This document shows positions 1-6,150 of a DNA stretch of 16,658 nt, one piece after another. Where the stretch lies: NCBI GenBank assembly GCA_041663565.1, contig JBAYMJ010000027.1, positions 1 through 16,658 on the forward strand. Reading direction: 5' to 3'. The notes under the pieces were generated by a model, which was not told the origin of the DNA, did no database searches, and saw nothing but the letters and a program-made list of their open reading frames with translations. The position numbers and the translations under genes are program-made. The stretch comes from CAINOH01 sp041663565 (lineage in GTDB: Archaea; Micrarchaeota; Micrarchaeia; Norongarragalinales; CAINOH01). Positions within the stretch are counted from its first letter, which is position 1; each line of letters opens with the position of its first letter.

Positions 1-467
1 TCCATCCTCAGTGCGGCCTTCTCAAGCGCCGCGTCCAGCATCCGCCTTGTCACCTTGTCTGCCTTGTCTATGAAGTTCTGCCTGCACGGCGGGATGCGCA
101 GCCCTGTTATGCGCACGTTGGTGTGGATGTTCAGCAGGTCCTTTGCCATCGTACTATTGTCCTGGATAAGTTGCGCAAGCGTCATGTTCTCGTATGGCAC
201 GTACGCCTCAGCGACCGCAGTCCTGCCGTGCCTCAGGGCGGATTCCTTTATCAGCTTCGCGATGGGGACGTTCTTCTGCTCCTGCATCGTGCGCTTGAGC
301 CTCAGCGAGACCTTGAGCGCCTCGTCGCCTGAGATGCCGCTGAACTTGAATACTCGTGCAACTGCACCTGTCTCGTCGGTCTTTCCAATCCCAACCGGCC
401 AAGACTTCTTTCCAAGCCCTGCAGACGATGGCGTCTTTTCAGTCAGGTGCGCCTCATTCGGGGTCAT
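1..467 (-). CDS. Hypothetical protein, partial (C-terminus beyond left edge)
   Basis: An open frame runs from ATG at 467 to the left edge without a stop: 155 complete codons with codon use like the neighbouring pur genes (many GAG, AAG, CTG, GGC). I do not recognise the family. The first 35 residues look flexible (MTPNEAHLTEKTPSS...). The rest is rich in charged residues and probably helical: a basic stretch near residues 57-75 (VSLRLKRTMQEQ), then HGRTAVAEAYVPYENMTLAQ and a basic region ending RRMLDAALEKAALRM. No signal peptide, membrane segment or metal-binding cysteine cluster is visible. The start is supported by a TATA-like CTTAAAG about 26 bp upstream on the minus strand, as expected for a leaderless transcript. 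It is transcribed divergently from purB. No function is proposed; confidence is for it being a real gene. Confidence 0.7.
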   Translation of the reverse strand, partial: MTPNEAHLTEKTPSSAGLGKKSWPVGIGKTDETGAVARVFKFSGISGDEALKVSLRLKRTMQEQKNVPIAKLIKESALRHGRTAVAEAYVPYENMTLAQLIQDNSTMAKDLLNIHTNVRITGLRIPPCRQNFIDKADKVTRRMLDAALEKAALRM

Positions 468-480
468 ACAGGCTTTTCGG

Positions 481-495
481 CTTAAGGGCTTTAAG
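481..495 (-). promoter_or_regulatory. TATA-like element with inverted repeat for the leftmost gene
   Basis: CTTAA-GGGCT-TTAAG forms a 5-bp inverted repeat. Read on the minus strand, its right part (CTTAAAG) is centred about 25-26 bp upstream of the ATG at 467, where an archaeal TATA box for a leaderless mRNA should lie. An operator overlapping the TATA box is possible, but a 5-bp repeat in AT-rich sequence can arise by chance. Confidence 0.4.
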
Positions 496-533
496 CATAT
501 TTCGATTGCCGGCAGCAGCCATCGTCAGGCTAG

Positions 534-554
534 GGGCTTTTTTCGGGCTTTTTT
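534..554 (+). repeat. Direct repeat GGGCTTTTTT x2, one helical turn apart, upstream of purB
   Basis: Two perfect copies of GGGCTTTTTT lie at 534-543 and 545-554. The 11-bp period places both on about the same DNA face, just upstream of the purB TATA box. Related GGGCTTT sequences are at 486-495 and in the purE promoter region (12518-12528). A regulator-binding site is an inference. Confidence 0.45.
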
Positions 555-567
555 ACCCCTCTAAACC

Positions 568-573
568 TTTAAA
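568..573 (+). promoter_or_regulatory. purB TATA box
   Basis: TTTAAA centred about 26 bp upstream of the purB ATG at 597, with purine-rich AAACC just upstream as a possible BRE. No Shine-Dalgarno sequence precedes 597, so a leaderless transcript beginning at or next to the ATG is the simplest reading. Confidence 0.65.
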
Positions 574-596
574 TCGCTTCAAGTTCAATATTGTTC

Positions 597-2057
597 ATGG
601 ACTTGGACGCCAAACAACCCAACGCGGTTGACTCTTTTTCTTCAGCATTCTACTCTAGGTACGGCTCGCCGGCAATGCGGCAGGCGTTCTCAGAGCGCAA
701 CACCCGTCTTTCGATGAGAAAAGTGTGGTGCGCACTTGCATCCGCCCAAAGCAAGGCGGGAATCTTCTCAAAGGACGAATTGGCGGACATCCTGATTCAC
801 TGCGAGAAGATTGACGTTGCAAGGAGCTTGGAAATCGAAAAGGATACCGGACACGACGTTGTTGCTGAAATACGGTGCTTTTCCGAGCAGTGCAGAAAGG
901 GCGGGAAGAAAATCCACTTGGGAGCAACCAGCGAGGACATCCTAGGGAACGCCCAGATACTACAGCAAAGGCAGGCGTTGGCAGTCATCAAGGCCAGAAT
1001 CATCGAAGTCTTGGGCGCCCTGGCCAGAATCATCGAGGAGAACGCAGGAAAGCCCTGCATGGCCTACACGCACATCCAGCCTGCAGAGCCAACGACCATT
1101 GGTTACCGCTTCTCAATCTACGCGCAGGACCTGCTTGCTGACCTTGAAGTCATCGAAAGCCTTGAGCGCAGCCTCAAGGGAAAAGGGTTCAAGGGCGCAG
1201 TAGGAACCTCGGCATCTTACGCTGAAGTCCTCAAGGGCACGAAGCTGAGCCCAAGCCAGATGGAAGAGCTTGCGATGAAGCAGCTCGGCCTGACTGCGTT
1301 CGAAGTCTCCACCCAGACTTACCCCCGAAAACAGGATTACCAACTGCTCTGCGCCTTGGCGCAGACTTCGCAGTCCCTTGCAAAGATGGCCCTTGATTTC
1401 CGCATCCTCCAGTCGCCGATGTTCGGAGAGCTTTCCGAGCCTTTTGGCAAGAAGCAGGTCGGCTCAAGCGCGATGCCGTTCAAAAGAAACCCCATAGCCA
1501 GCGAGAAAATCTGCTCGCTTTCACGATTCGTGCAGGCAATGCCCCAGACTGCGATTGAGAACGCCTCGAACGCAATCCTGGAGCGTACTTTGGACGACTC
1601 CGCCAACCGCCGCATCGCAATTCCCGAGGCGTTCCTTGCGCTTGACGAGATGCTCCTTACAGCAAACAAGGTCCTTTGCGGAATCGTAATCAACTACGGC
1701 AAGGTCGGGAAGAACTTCTCCGACTACTCGCAGTTCTCAGGAACCGAAATCCTTCTTGCGGAGCTTGCGCGCAGGGGCGCGAACAGGCAGGACATGCACG
1801 AGGTCATCCGCGAGGCCTGCATGAAGGCCTGGGATTCGGTCAAGGCCGGGAAACCCAACCCGCTTGCCGACATCCTGCGCTACGACGGCAGGATTACGAA
1901 GTACGTCAAGCCAGCTGACATTCCGGGAATGCTGGATGCATCCACGCACACCGGACTTGCAAAGGAAAAGGCCGTTGCGATGGCAAGGAAAATAAATTCC
2001 ATTGTTGCAGCTTCGGAAAAAGCCTCTTCAGCAAAAGTCTCGGCGGCCAAAAAATAG
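597..2057 (+). CDS. purB: Adenylosuccinate lyase
   Basis: Fumarase/aspartase-superfamily enzyme that cleaves fumarate from SAICAR (giving AICAR) and from adenylosuccinate (giving AMP); a cytosolic homotetramer in known members. Visible motifs: TGHDVVAEI, HLGATSEDI (His107, Thr111, Ser112), the TH.QPAEPTT segment with the likely general acid His159, and the superfamily signature GSSAMPFKRNP (289-299), whose serines 290/291 lie in the catalytic mobile loop. At 486 residues it is a little longer than the common 430-480; the extra length is a Lys/Ala/Ser-rich tail after about residue 465. ATG 597 is preferred over the in-frame TTG at 591 because the TATA box lies 26 bp upstream of it. It heads the purB-purP-purP run. 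Identity is secure. Confidence 0.97.
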   Translation: MDLDAKQPNAVDSFSSAFYSRYGSPAMRQAFSERNTRLSMRKVWCALASAQSKAGIFSKDELADILIHCEKIDVARSLEIEKDTGHDVVAEIRCFSEQCRKGGKKIHLGATSEDILGNAQILQQRQALAVIKARIIEVLGALARIIEENAGKPCMAYTHIQPAEPTTIGYRFSIYAQDLLADLEVIESLERSLKGKGFKGAVGTSASYAEVLKGTKLSPSQMEELAMKQLGLTAFEVSTQTYPRKQDYQLLCALAQTSQSLAKMALDFRILQSPMFGELSEPFGKKQVGSSAMPFKRNPIASEKICSLSRFVQAMPQTAIENASNAILERTLDDSANRRIAIPEAFLALDEMLLTANKVLCGIVINYGKVGKNFSDYSQFSGTEILLAELARRGANRQDMHEVIREACMKAWDSVKAGKPNPLADILRYDGRITKYVKPADIPGMLDASTHTGLAKEKAVAMARKINSIVAASEKASSAKVSAAKK

Positions 2058-2112
2058 GTAAATAAACCAACAAAAAATCCAGAACTTGCATTTGTGATGT
2101 GAAATACGTTTT

Positions 2113-3132
2113 ATGACTAAAAAAGAGTATCGCATAGGGACAATCGGAAGCCACACCGCGCTCCAGATCTTCAAGGGAGCCCATGACGAGGGCTTCAAGA
2201 CAACCGCAATCTGCCGCAAGGGAAAGGACCGTCTCTACACCGAGTTCTACAAACACCTCACCGACAAGGCCATAGTGGTTGACAACCTTTCCGACTACCC
2301 GAAAATCGAGCTCCAGCTCATCAAGGACAACACAATCCTCATCCCGCACGGCTCTTTCGTCGCGCACCTTGGGATGGAGCAGAACCGCAACATCAAGGCG
2401 ATGTACTACGGAAACAAGAAGGTCCTTGACTGGGAGTCCGACAGGCTCAAGCAGCTCGAGTGGATGAAGAACGCCGGGCTCAACGTGCCCAAGCAGTTCT
2501 CCTCCGCAAGCCACATCGACCGCCCGGTCATCATCAAGCTCTTCGGCGCAGCAGGCGGCCGCGGCTACTTCCTGTGCAAGAACGAGAAGGACTTCAACGA
2601 GCAGGGCAGCCGCGTCAAGGGAAGCGACTTCGTAATCCAGGAATACATAGTCGGGAACACGGTCTATATCCATTACTTCTACTCGCCGCTTACAGGCAAG
2701 CTCGAGGTCACAAGCATCGACCGGCGCTACGAGACCAACGTGGACTCGCTTGGACGCATCCCGCTTCGCAACCAGCGCAACATCGACATCGAGCCCTCCT
2801 TCGTCGTGATTGGCAACTACTCCCTCGTGCTTCGCGAGTCGATGCTCCAGGAAGCCTACGAGATGGGAGAGCGCGTAGTCGCGTACTCCAAGAAAATCGC
2901 AGGACCAAAAGGATTGTTCGGACCATTCTGCCTTGAGACCGTGGTCACTCCCGACTTGAAGTTCTACGTAATCGAGATTTCAGCTCGCATCGTCGCAGGC
3001 ACCAACCTGTTCATCTCAGGCTCGCCGTACTCTGATTTGATGTATGGCACTCCGATGAGCACCGGAAGGCGCATTGCGGTTGAAATCAAGAACGCAATCA
3101 ACCAAGAGCGGCTTGACGAAATCCTCGGATAG
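2113..3132 (+). CDS. purP: FAICAR synthetase (formate-dependent), PurP
   Basis: ATP-grasp enzyme that makes FAICAR from AICAR, formate and ATP; archaea use it in place of the folate-dependent PurH transformylase. The N-terminal PurP domain begins with IGSHTALQIFKGAHDEGFKT (residues 10-30) and includes IPHGSF (77-82). The ATP-grasp part has Lys142 followed by a glycine-rich loop GAAGGRGYF (145-153), Glu177 in IQEYI, and the C-terminal EISARIVAGTN segment (288-298) that supplies metal and substrate ligands. Its 339 residues are close to the usual length of about 340-360. It starts 55 nt after purB; a TGTGA at 2098-2102 about 10 nt before the ATG may serve as Shine-Dalgarno. All expected motifs are intact, so this is the copy most likely to carry the activity. 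Confidence 0.95.
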   Translation: MTKKEYRIGTIGSHTALQIFKGAHDEGFKTTAICRKGKDRLYTEFYKHLTDKAIVVDNLSDYPKIELQLIKDNTILIPHGSFVAHLGMEQNRNIKAMYYGNKKVLDWESDRLKQLEWMKNAGLNVPKQFSSASHIDRPVIIKLFGAAGGRGYFLCKNEKDFNEQGSRVKGSDFVIQEYIVGNTVYIHYFYSPLTGKLEVTSIDRRYETNVDSLGRIPLRNQRNIDIEPSFVVIGNYSLVLRESMLQEAYEMGERVVAYSKKIAGPKGLFGPFCLETVVTPDLKFYVIEISARIVAGTNLFISGSPYSDLMYGTPMSTGRRIAVEIKNAINQERLDEILG

Positions 3133-3187
3133 GAAAAGGAAACAGAATCGAAACCAAAGGCAAACAGCGAAAAAGGCGAAAACCGAA

Positions 3188-4318
3188 ATGAAAGACGCTT
3201 CCAAACTCATCGACCCAAAAAAACCCATTACTGTCGCAGTCCTGGGCTCGCACTCCGCACTTGAAGTGTGCGCCGGAGCAAAGGCGATGGGATTCAAGAC
3301 TCTTGTGGTCTGCGAGAAGGGACGCGACTCGGTCTATTCCCAGACCTACAAGACCCGCAAGGAAGGAGAACGCACACTTGGAGTGGTTGACGAAGTCCTG
3401 CTTCTGGACAAATTCTCCGACATCCTAAAGAAGGACGCCATTTCCGCACTCCAAAAGCGCAACTCGGTCTTCGTCCCGCATCGCTCGTTCCAAGTCTATA
3501 CAAATTTCAACTACGATGCCATTGAGAACGACTTTGCTGTCCCAATTCTTGGCTCGCGCAACCTGCTTCGCGCTGAAGAGCGCACCCAGCCGCGCAACCA
3601 GTACTATCTGATGCAAAAAGCGGGTGTTCGCTTCCCAAGGCAGTTCAAGTCCGCTTCCGAAATCGACCGGCTTTGCATAGTAAAGGTGAGTGAGGCCCAG
3701 CGCACTTTCGAACGCTCATTCTTCTTCGCATCAAGCGCAAAGGACTTCGAGGCTACAGCCAAGGAAAAAATCAAGCGCGGAGAAATAACAAAAGCCGCCC
3801 TTGACCAAGCGGTAATCGAGGAGTTCATAATCGGAGTGCCAGTCAATTTCAATTACTTTTACTCGCCGCTGTCAGGCCGTACCGAGATTCTTGGAACGGA
3901 TGCCCGCAGGCAGACCAGCATCGACGGCTTCCTCCGGCTTCCCGCTGACTTGCAGCAGAAGGTCTCGCAATTCATGTCGCCCTCTTTCGAGGAATCAGGG
4001 CACTACGCAGTGACCATCCTAGAGTCGATGGTCGGCCAGTGCCAGGAGATGGGCGAAAAGTTCGCTGCAGCCTGCCAGAAGGAGTACGCGCCCGGAATAA
4101 TCGGGCCTTTTGCCTTGCAGTGCGCGGTTCTTCCCGGTCCGCCCAAGAAAGTGGCAGTGGTCTTTGACGTTTCTATGAGGATGCCCGGCTCGCCCGGAAT
4201 CCAGTTCACTCCATACACGGGCTACCTTTACGGCGAGCAGATGAGCGCAGGAAAGCGCCTCGCATATGAGCTGCAAAGGGCAGTCAAGGAAAAGAGACTG
4301 GATGAAATCCTGACTTGA
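3188..4318 (+). CDS. PurP-family paralogue with altered ATP-grasp loop
   Basis: Homologous over its length to the preceding PurP: LGSHSALEVCAGAKAMGFKT near residues 19-38, VPHRSF (96-101), FYSPLSGRTEI (224-234) and an ending KEKRLDEILT that parallels QERLDEILG. Key differences: where the first copy has the glycine-rich ATP loop GAAGGRGYF, this one reads SEAQRTFERSFFF (168-180), and the EISARIVAGTN segment becomes DVSMRMPGSPG (327-335). Paralogous PurP forms occur in other archaea, and their role is less settled. Possible roles are a non-catalytic partner of PurP1, a FAICAR synthetase with a different nucleotide mode, or another pathway step. The start is ATG 3188, which gives 376 residues; the open frame extends upstream to 3074, but that part overlaps purP and encodes a Lys/Arg/Gln-rich stretch unlike the family. 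The 55-nt gap lacks a clear TATA box, so it is probably cotranscribed. Confidence 0.88.
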   Translation: MKDASKLIDPKKPITVAVLGSHSALEVCAGAKAMGFKTLVVCEKGRDSVYSQTYKTRKEGERTLGVVDEVLLLDKFSDILKKDAISALQKRNSVFVPHRSFQVYTNFNYDAIENDFAVPILGSRNLLRAEERTQPRNQYYLMQKAGVRFPRQFKSASEIDRLCIVKVSEAQRTFERSFFFASSAKDFEATAKEKIKRGEITKAALDQAVIEEFIIGVPVNFNYFYSPLSGRTEILGTDARRQTSIDGFLRLPADLQQKVSQFMSPSFEESGHYAVTILESMVGQCQEMGEKFAAACQKEYAPGIIGPFALQCAVLPGPPKKVAVVFDVSMRMPGSPGIQFTPYTGYLYGEQMSAGKRLAYELQRAVKEKRLDEILT

Positions 4319-4370
4319 GTACCGGAAATCATGCAAGAAAAAGAATAAGAATTCAGTCTTGGAAATAGAA

Positions 4371-5558
4371 ATGTTCAAAAGAATTGGTCAGAACAAGATG
4401 CCCCGAAACAGAACTATTAGTGTGCCGGTCGAGCCCGCGGTAATGAAATGGGCCATTGAAAGTTCTGGTTGGACTACTGACGAGATATCGAGACGACTCG
4501 AAATAAGCCCGATTACGTTGAGTGGCTGGATTAGTGGAAAAATAAATCCCACATTAAACCAACTTGAAGCGTTGGCCGTCTCAATTAAACGGCCGCTTGC
4601 AGCATTCTTTTTATCAATACCGCCTGTTGAAAAACCACTCCCAAAGGACTACAGGATGCTCCCCGGCAGGGTTGGAAAATTTGATAAAAAAACTATTCTC
4701 GCAATACGGAGGGCAAGACGGCTCCAACGAGTGAGCAAAGAACTTTCAGATAATGTTAATGCCGCCACGAGTTTTACCTTACCTAAATCTACACTTTCAA
4801 ATAACCCGTTGGTTTTGGCTGAACACTACCGCCAAGAGTTCATTTTTAACGAAGAGAAACAGAAAAAACTGAAGTCGCCATATGACGTGTTCAACTTTTT
4901 ACGTGATGTCATCGAGGACAAAAATATCCTCATCTTTCAAATTTCAATGCCAGTAGATGACGCTCGCGGCTTCACTCTTGTAGATGACATACCTGCAATC
5001 ATAGTTGTAAACTCAAAAGACGCGATTGACGCGAGAATATTCACGCTTATGCACGAATTTGGTCACATCCTATTGCAGGAATCCGGAATAAGCATGCCTG
5101 AAAACGCGTTAGCCGTACGCGACATTGAAAAAGTCGAAAAATGGTGCAATGAGTTTGCATCCGCCTTTTTGCTTCCCGAAGCGATGGCTCGAAACATTTT
5201 CAATTCGAACAAGTCAGTTATAATCGAAACGGAAACTCTGAACAAGTTCTCAAGGACTTACAAGCTTAGCAAGGCAATGTTGCTTTACAACATGGCCAAA
5301 TTTGGCTATATTACCCAAAAACAACTGGCAGCAGTTCTTGACAGGTACAAACCTAATAACATAAAAACAAAGGGGAAAAAAAGCGGCGGTTTTGGCAAAA
5401 GCGCAGATAGGACCTGCATGAGTGAAAAAGGCCAAAAATTCGTGTCACTCGTCATAAGCAACATGGAAAAGGGATTCATAACCCACAGTGACGCATTGAA
5501 CTACTTGTCAATCAAGTCAAAGAACTTAGAAAAAGTCACGAGCAAGGCCAGAAAATGA
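4371..5558 (+). CDS. XRE-family HTH with ImmA/IrrE metallopeptidase domain
   Basis: The N-terminal Cro/C1-type helix-turn-helix (residues about 36-74, TDEISRRLEISPITLSGWISG) is followed by an ImmA/IrrE-type zinc peptidase domain. The HEFGH motif gives His228, catalytic Glu229 and His232, and Glu261 in CNEFASAFLLP is the likely third zinc ligand. A C-terminal segment of about 70 residues is typical of this COG2856-like family. ImmA/IrrE proteins cleave repressors or act as regulatory antitoxins. The stop overlaps the next start by 4 nt (ATGA), so it is translationally coupled to the DUF4411 gene and probably acts as its antitoxin or regulator. The start is uncertain: ATG 4371 is used here; ATG 4398 (MPRNRTISVPVEP) also fits the family and TTG 4359 is less likely. 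Its GC is lower than that of the pur genes, consistent with transfer. Confidence 0.92.
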   Translation: MFKRIGQNKMPRNRTISVPVEPAVMKWAIESSGWTTDEISRRLEISPITLSGWISGKINPTLNQLEALAVSIKRPLAAFFLSIPPVEKPLPKDYRMLPGRVGKFDKKTILAIRRARRLQRVSKELSDNVNAATSFTLPKSTLSNNPLVLAEHYRQEFIFNEEKQKKLKSPYDVFNFLRDVIEDKNILIFQISMPVDDARGFTLVDDIPAIIVVNSKDAIDARIFTLMHEFGHILLQESGISMPENALAVRDIEKVEKWCNEFASAFLLPEAMARNIFNSNKSVIIETETLNKFSRTYKLSKAMLLYNMAKFGYITQKQLAAVLDRYKPNNIKTKGKKSGGFGKSADRTCMSEKGQKFVSLVISNMEKGFITHSDALNYLSIKSKNLEKVTSKARK

Positions 5559-6067
5559 GCAAGATAACCTACTACATCATAGACACTTCGTCACTCATAG
5601 AGCTAAACCGAAAGTATCCGATAGATGTGTTTCCCGGCATTTGGAAAAAAATAGAGGAGCTGATAGGCAAAGGCTTTCTATTCTCCCCACACGAGGTTCG
5701 AAAAGAGATACTGGTTCTTGACGACTCATTAAAAGACTGGGTTCAAAAACAGGAAAAACTCTTCAGGCCGCTTACTGCGAACCAGATTGAACTTGTAAGA
5801 ACAATACTAAAGAAGTATCCTTCGTTGGCCAACCCAGACAGTGAAGTCCCTTCGGCGGACCCGTTCGTCATTGCGTTGGCAGTGGAAATGGGGAAAGATC
5901 CCCAGCAAACATTGGCGCCAGTCACAAAAATCAGGATAATTGTTACGGAAGAGCGTCTCAGGGGAAACAGGGTAAGAATCCCATTTGTTTGCAAGGATTA
6001 TTCTATTGCTTGTCTGAACATACTCGAAATGTGCCGGGCTGAAGGATGGAAATTTGACGTTGCTTAA
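5555..6067 (+). CDS. DUF4411 family PIN-like protein, probable toxin
   Basis: 170 residues, the usual DUF4411 length. PIN-like acidic positions are visible: Asp10 in YYIIDTSSLIELN, Glu47/Glu51 in SPHEVRKEI, Asp102 in ADPFVIALA, and TEE at 131-133, followed by RIPFVCKDYSIACLN, a characteristic C-terminal block. PIN-fold proteins are metal-dependent RNases and many act as type II toxins. The ATG overlaps the stop of the upstream XRE-ImmA gene by 4 nt, the recurrent arrangement for this pair. RNase activity and its target RNA are inferred from the fold and context, not shown here. The low GC and insertion between pur genes mark it as accessory. Confidence 0.88.
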   Translation: MSKITYYIIDTSSLIELNRKYPIDVFPGIWKKIEELIGKGFLFSPHEVRKEILVLDDSLKDWVQKQEKLFRPLTANQIELVRTILKKYPSLANPDSEVPSADPFVIALAVEMGKDPQQTLAPVTKIRIIVTEERLRGNRVRIPFVCKDYSIACLNILEMCRAEGWKFDVA

Positions 6068-6081
6068 TCCTCTATTAGCTG

Positions 6082-6094
6082 TTGGTTCAACCAA
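6082..6094. repeat. 13-bp perfect palindrome downstream of the DUF4411 gene
   Basis: TTGGTT-C-AACCAA, 6-bp arms around one central base, in the 83-nt gap between the DUF4411 gene and the phosphoesterase fusion. With a one-base loop it would be a poor RNA hairpin, so an operator is more likely than a terminator. It may also be chance. Confidence 0.35.
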
Positions 6095-6121
6095 GAGCAG
6101 TAAAGGAACGCGACCGGATGA

Positions 6122-6132
6122 ACGTTTAACGT
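6122..6132 (+). promoter_or_regulatory. Palindromic TATA-like element for the 2H-metallophosphoesterase gene
   Basis: ACGTT-T-AACGT is a perfect 11-bp palindrome whose centre is 24 bp upstream of the ATG at 6151, where an archaeal TATA box for a leaderless mRNA would sit. GGTCA at 6141-6145 could alternatively act as a weak Shine-Dalgarno. The overlap of palindrome and presumed TATA position suggests repressor control. Confidence 0.4.
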
Positions 6133-6150
6133 GATGCCTAGGTCATTGCC

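Noticed and set aside
534..556. T-rich tracts as a transcription terminator
   Set aside because: They lie between two divergent starts, so no upstream transcript on the plus strand is evident; a promoter-associated repeat is more sensible.
55..564. Plus-strand open frame of 169 codons at the left end
   Set aside because: It is antisense to a frame open from 467 to the window edge whose codon use matches the neighbours and which has a correctly placed TATA-like box. The plus-strand product is rich in Ser/Cys/Phe with no coherent pattern.
591..596. TTG 591 as the purB start
   Set aside because: ATG 597 is 26 bp from the TATA box and needs no ribosome-binding site; TTG adds only two residues.
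1906..2673. 255-codon minus-strand frame opposite purB/purP
   Set aside because: It is antisense to two secure pur genes, and its Val/Leu/Glu/Asp-rich composition is typical of the shadow of GC-rich codons.
3074..3187. 38-residue N-terminal extension of the second PurP protein
   Set aside because: It overlaps the purP coding end out of frame and encodes a Lys/Arg/Gln/Ser-rich stretch unlike the family; ATG 3188 begins just before the conserved domain.
6080..6100. Possible tRNA T-arm remnant or attachment site (GGTTCAACC)
   Set aside because: The palindrome leaves only a one-base loop, with no acceptor stem, anticodon arm or CCA nearby, and no second copy flanks the island.
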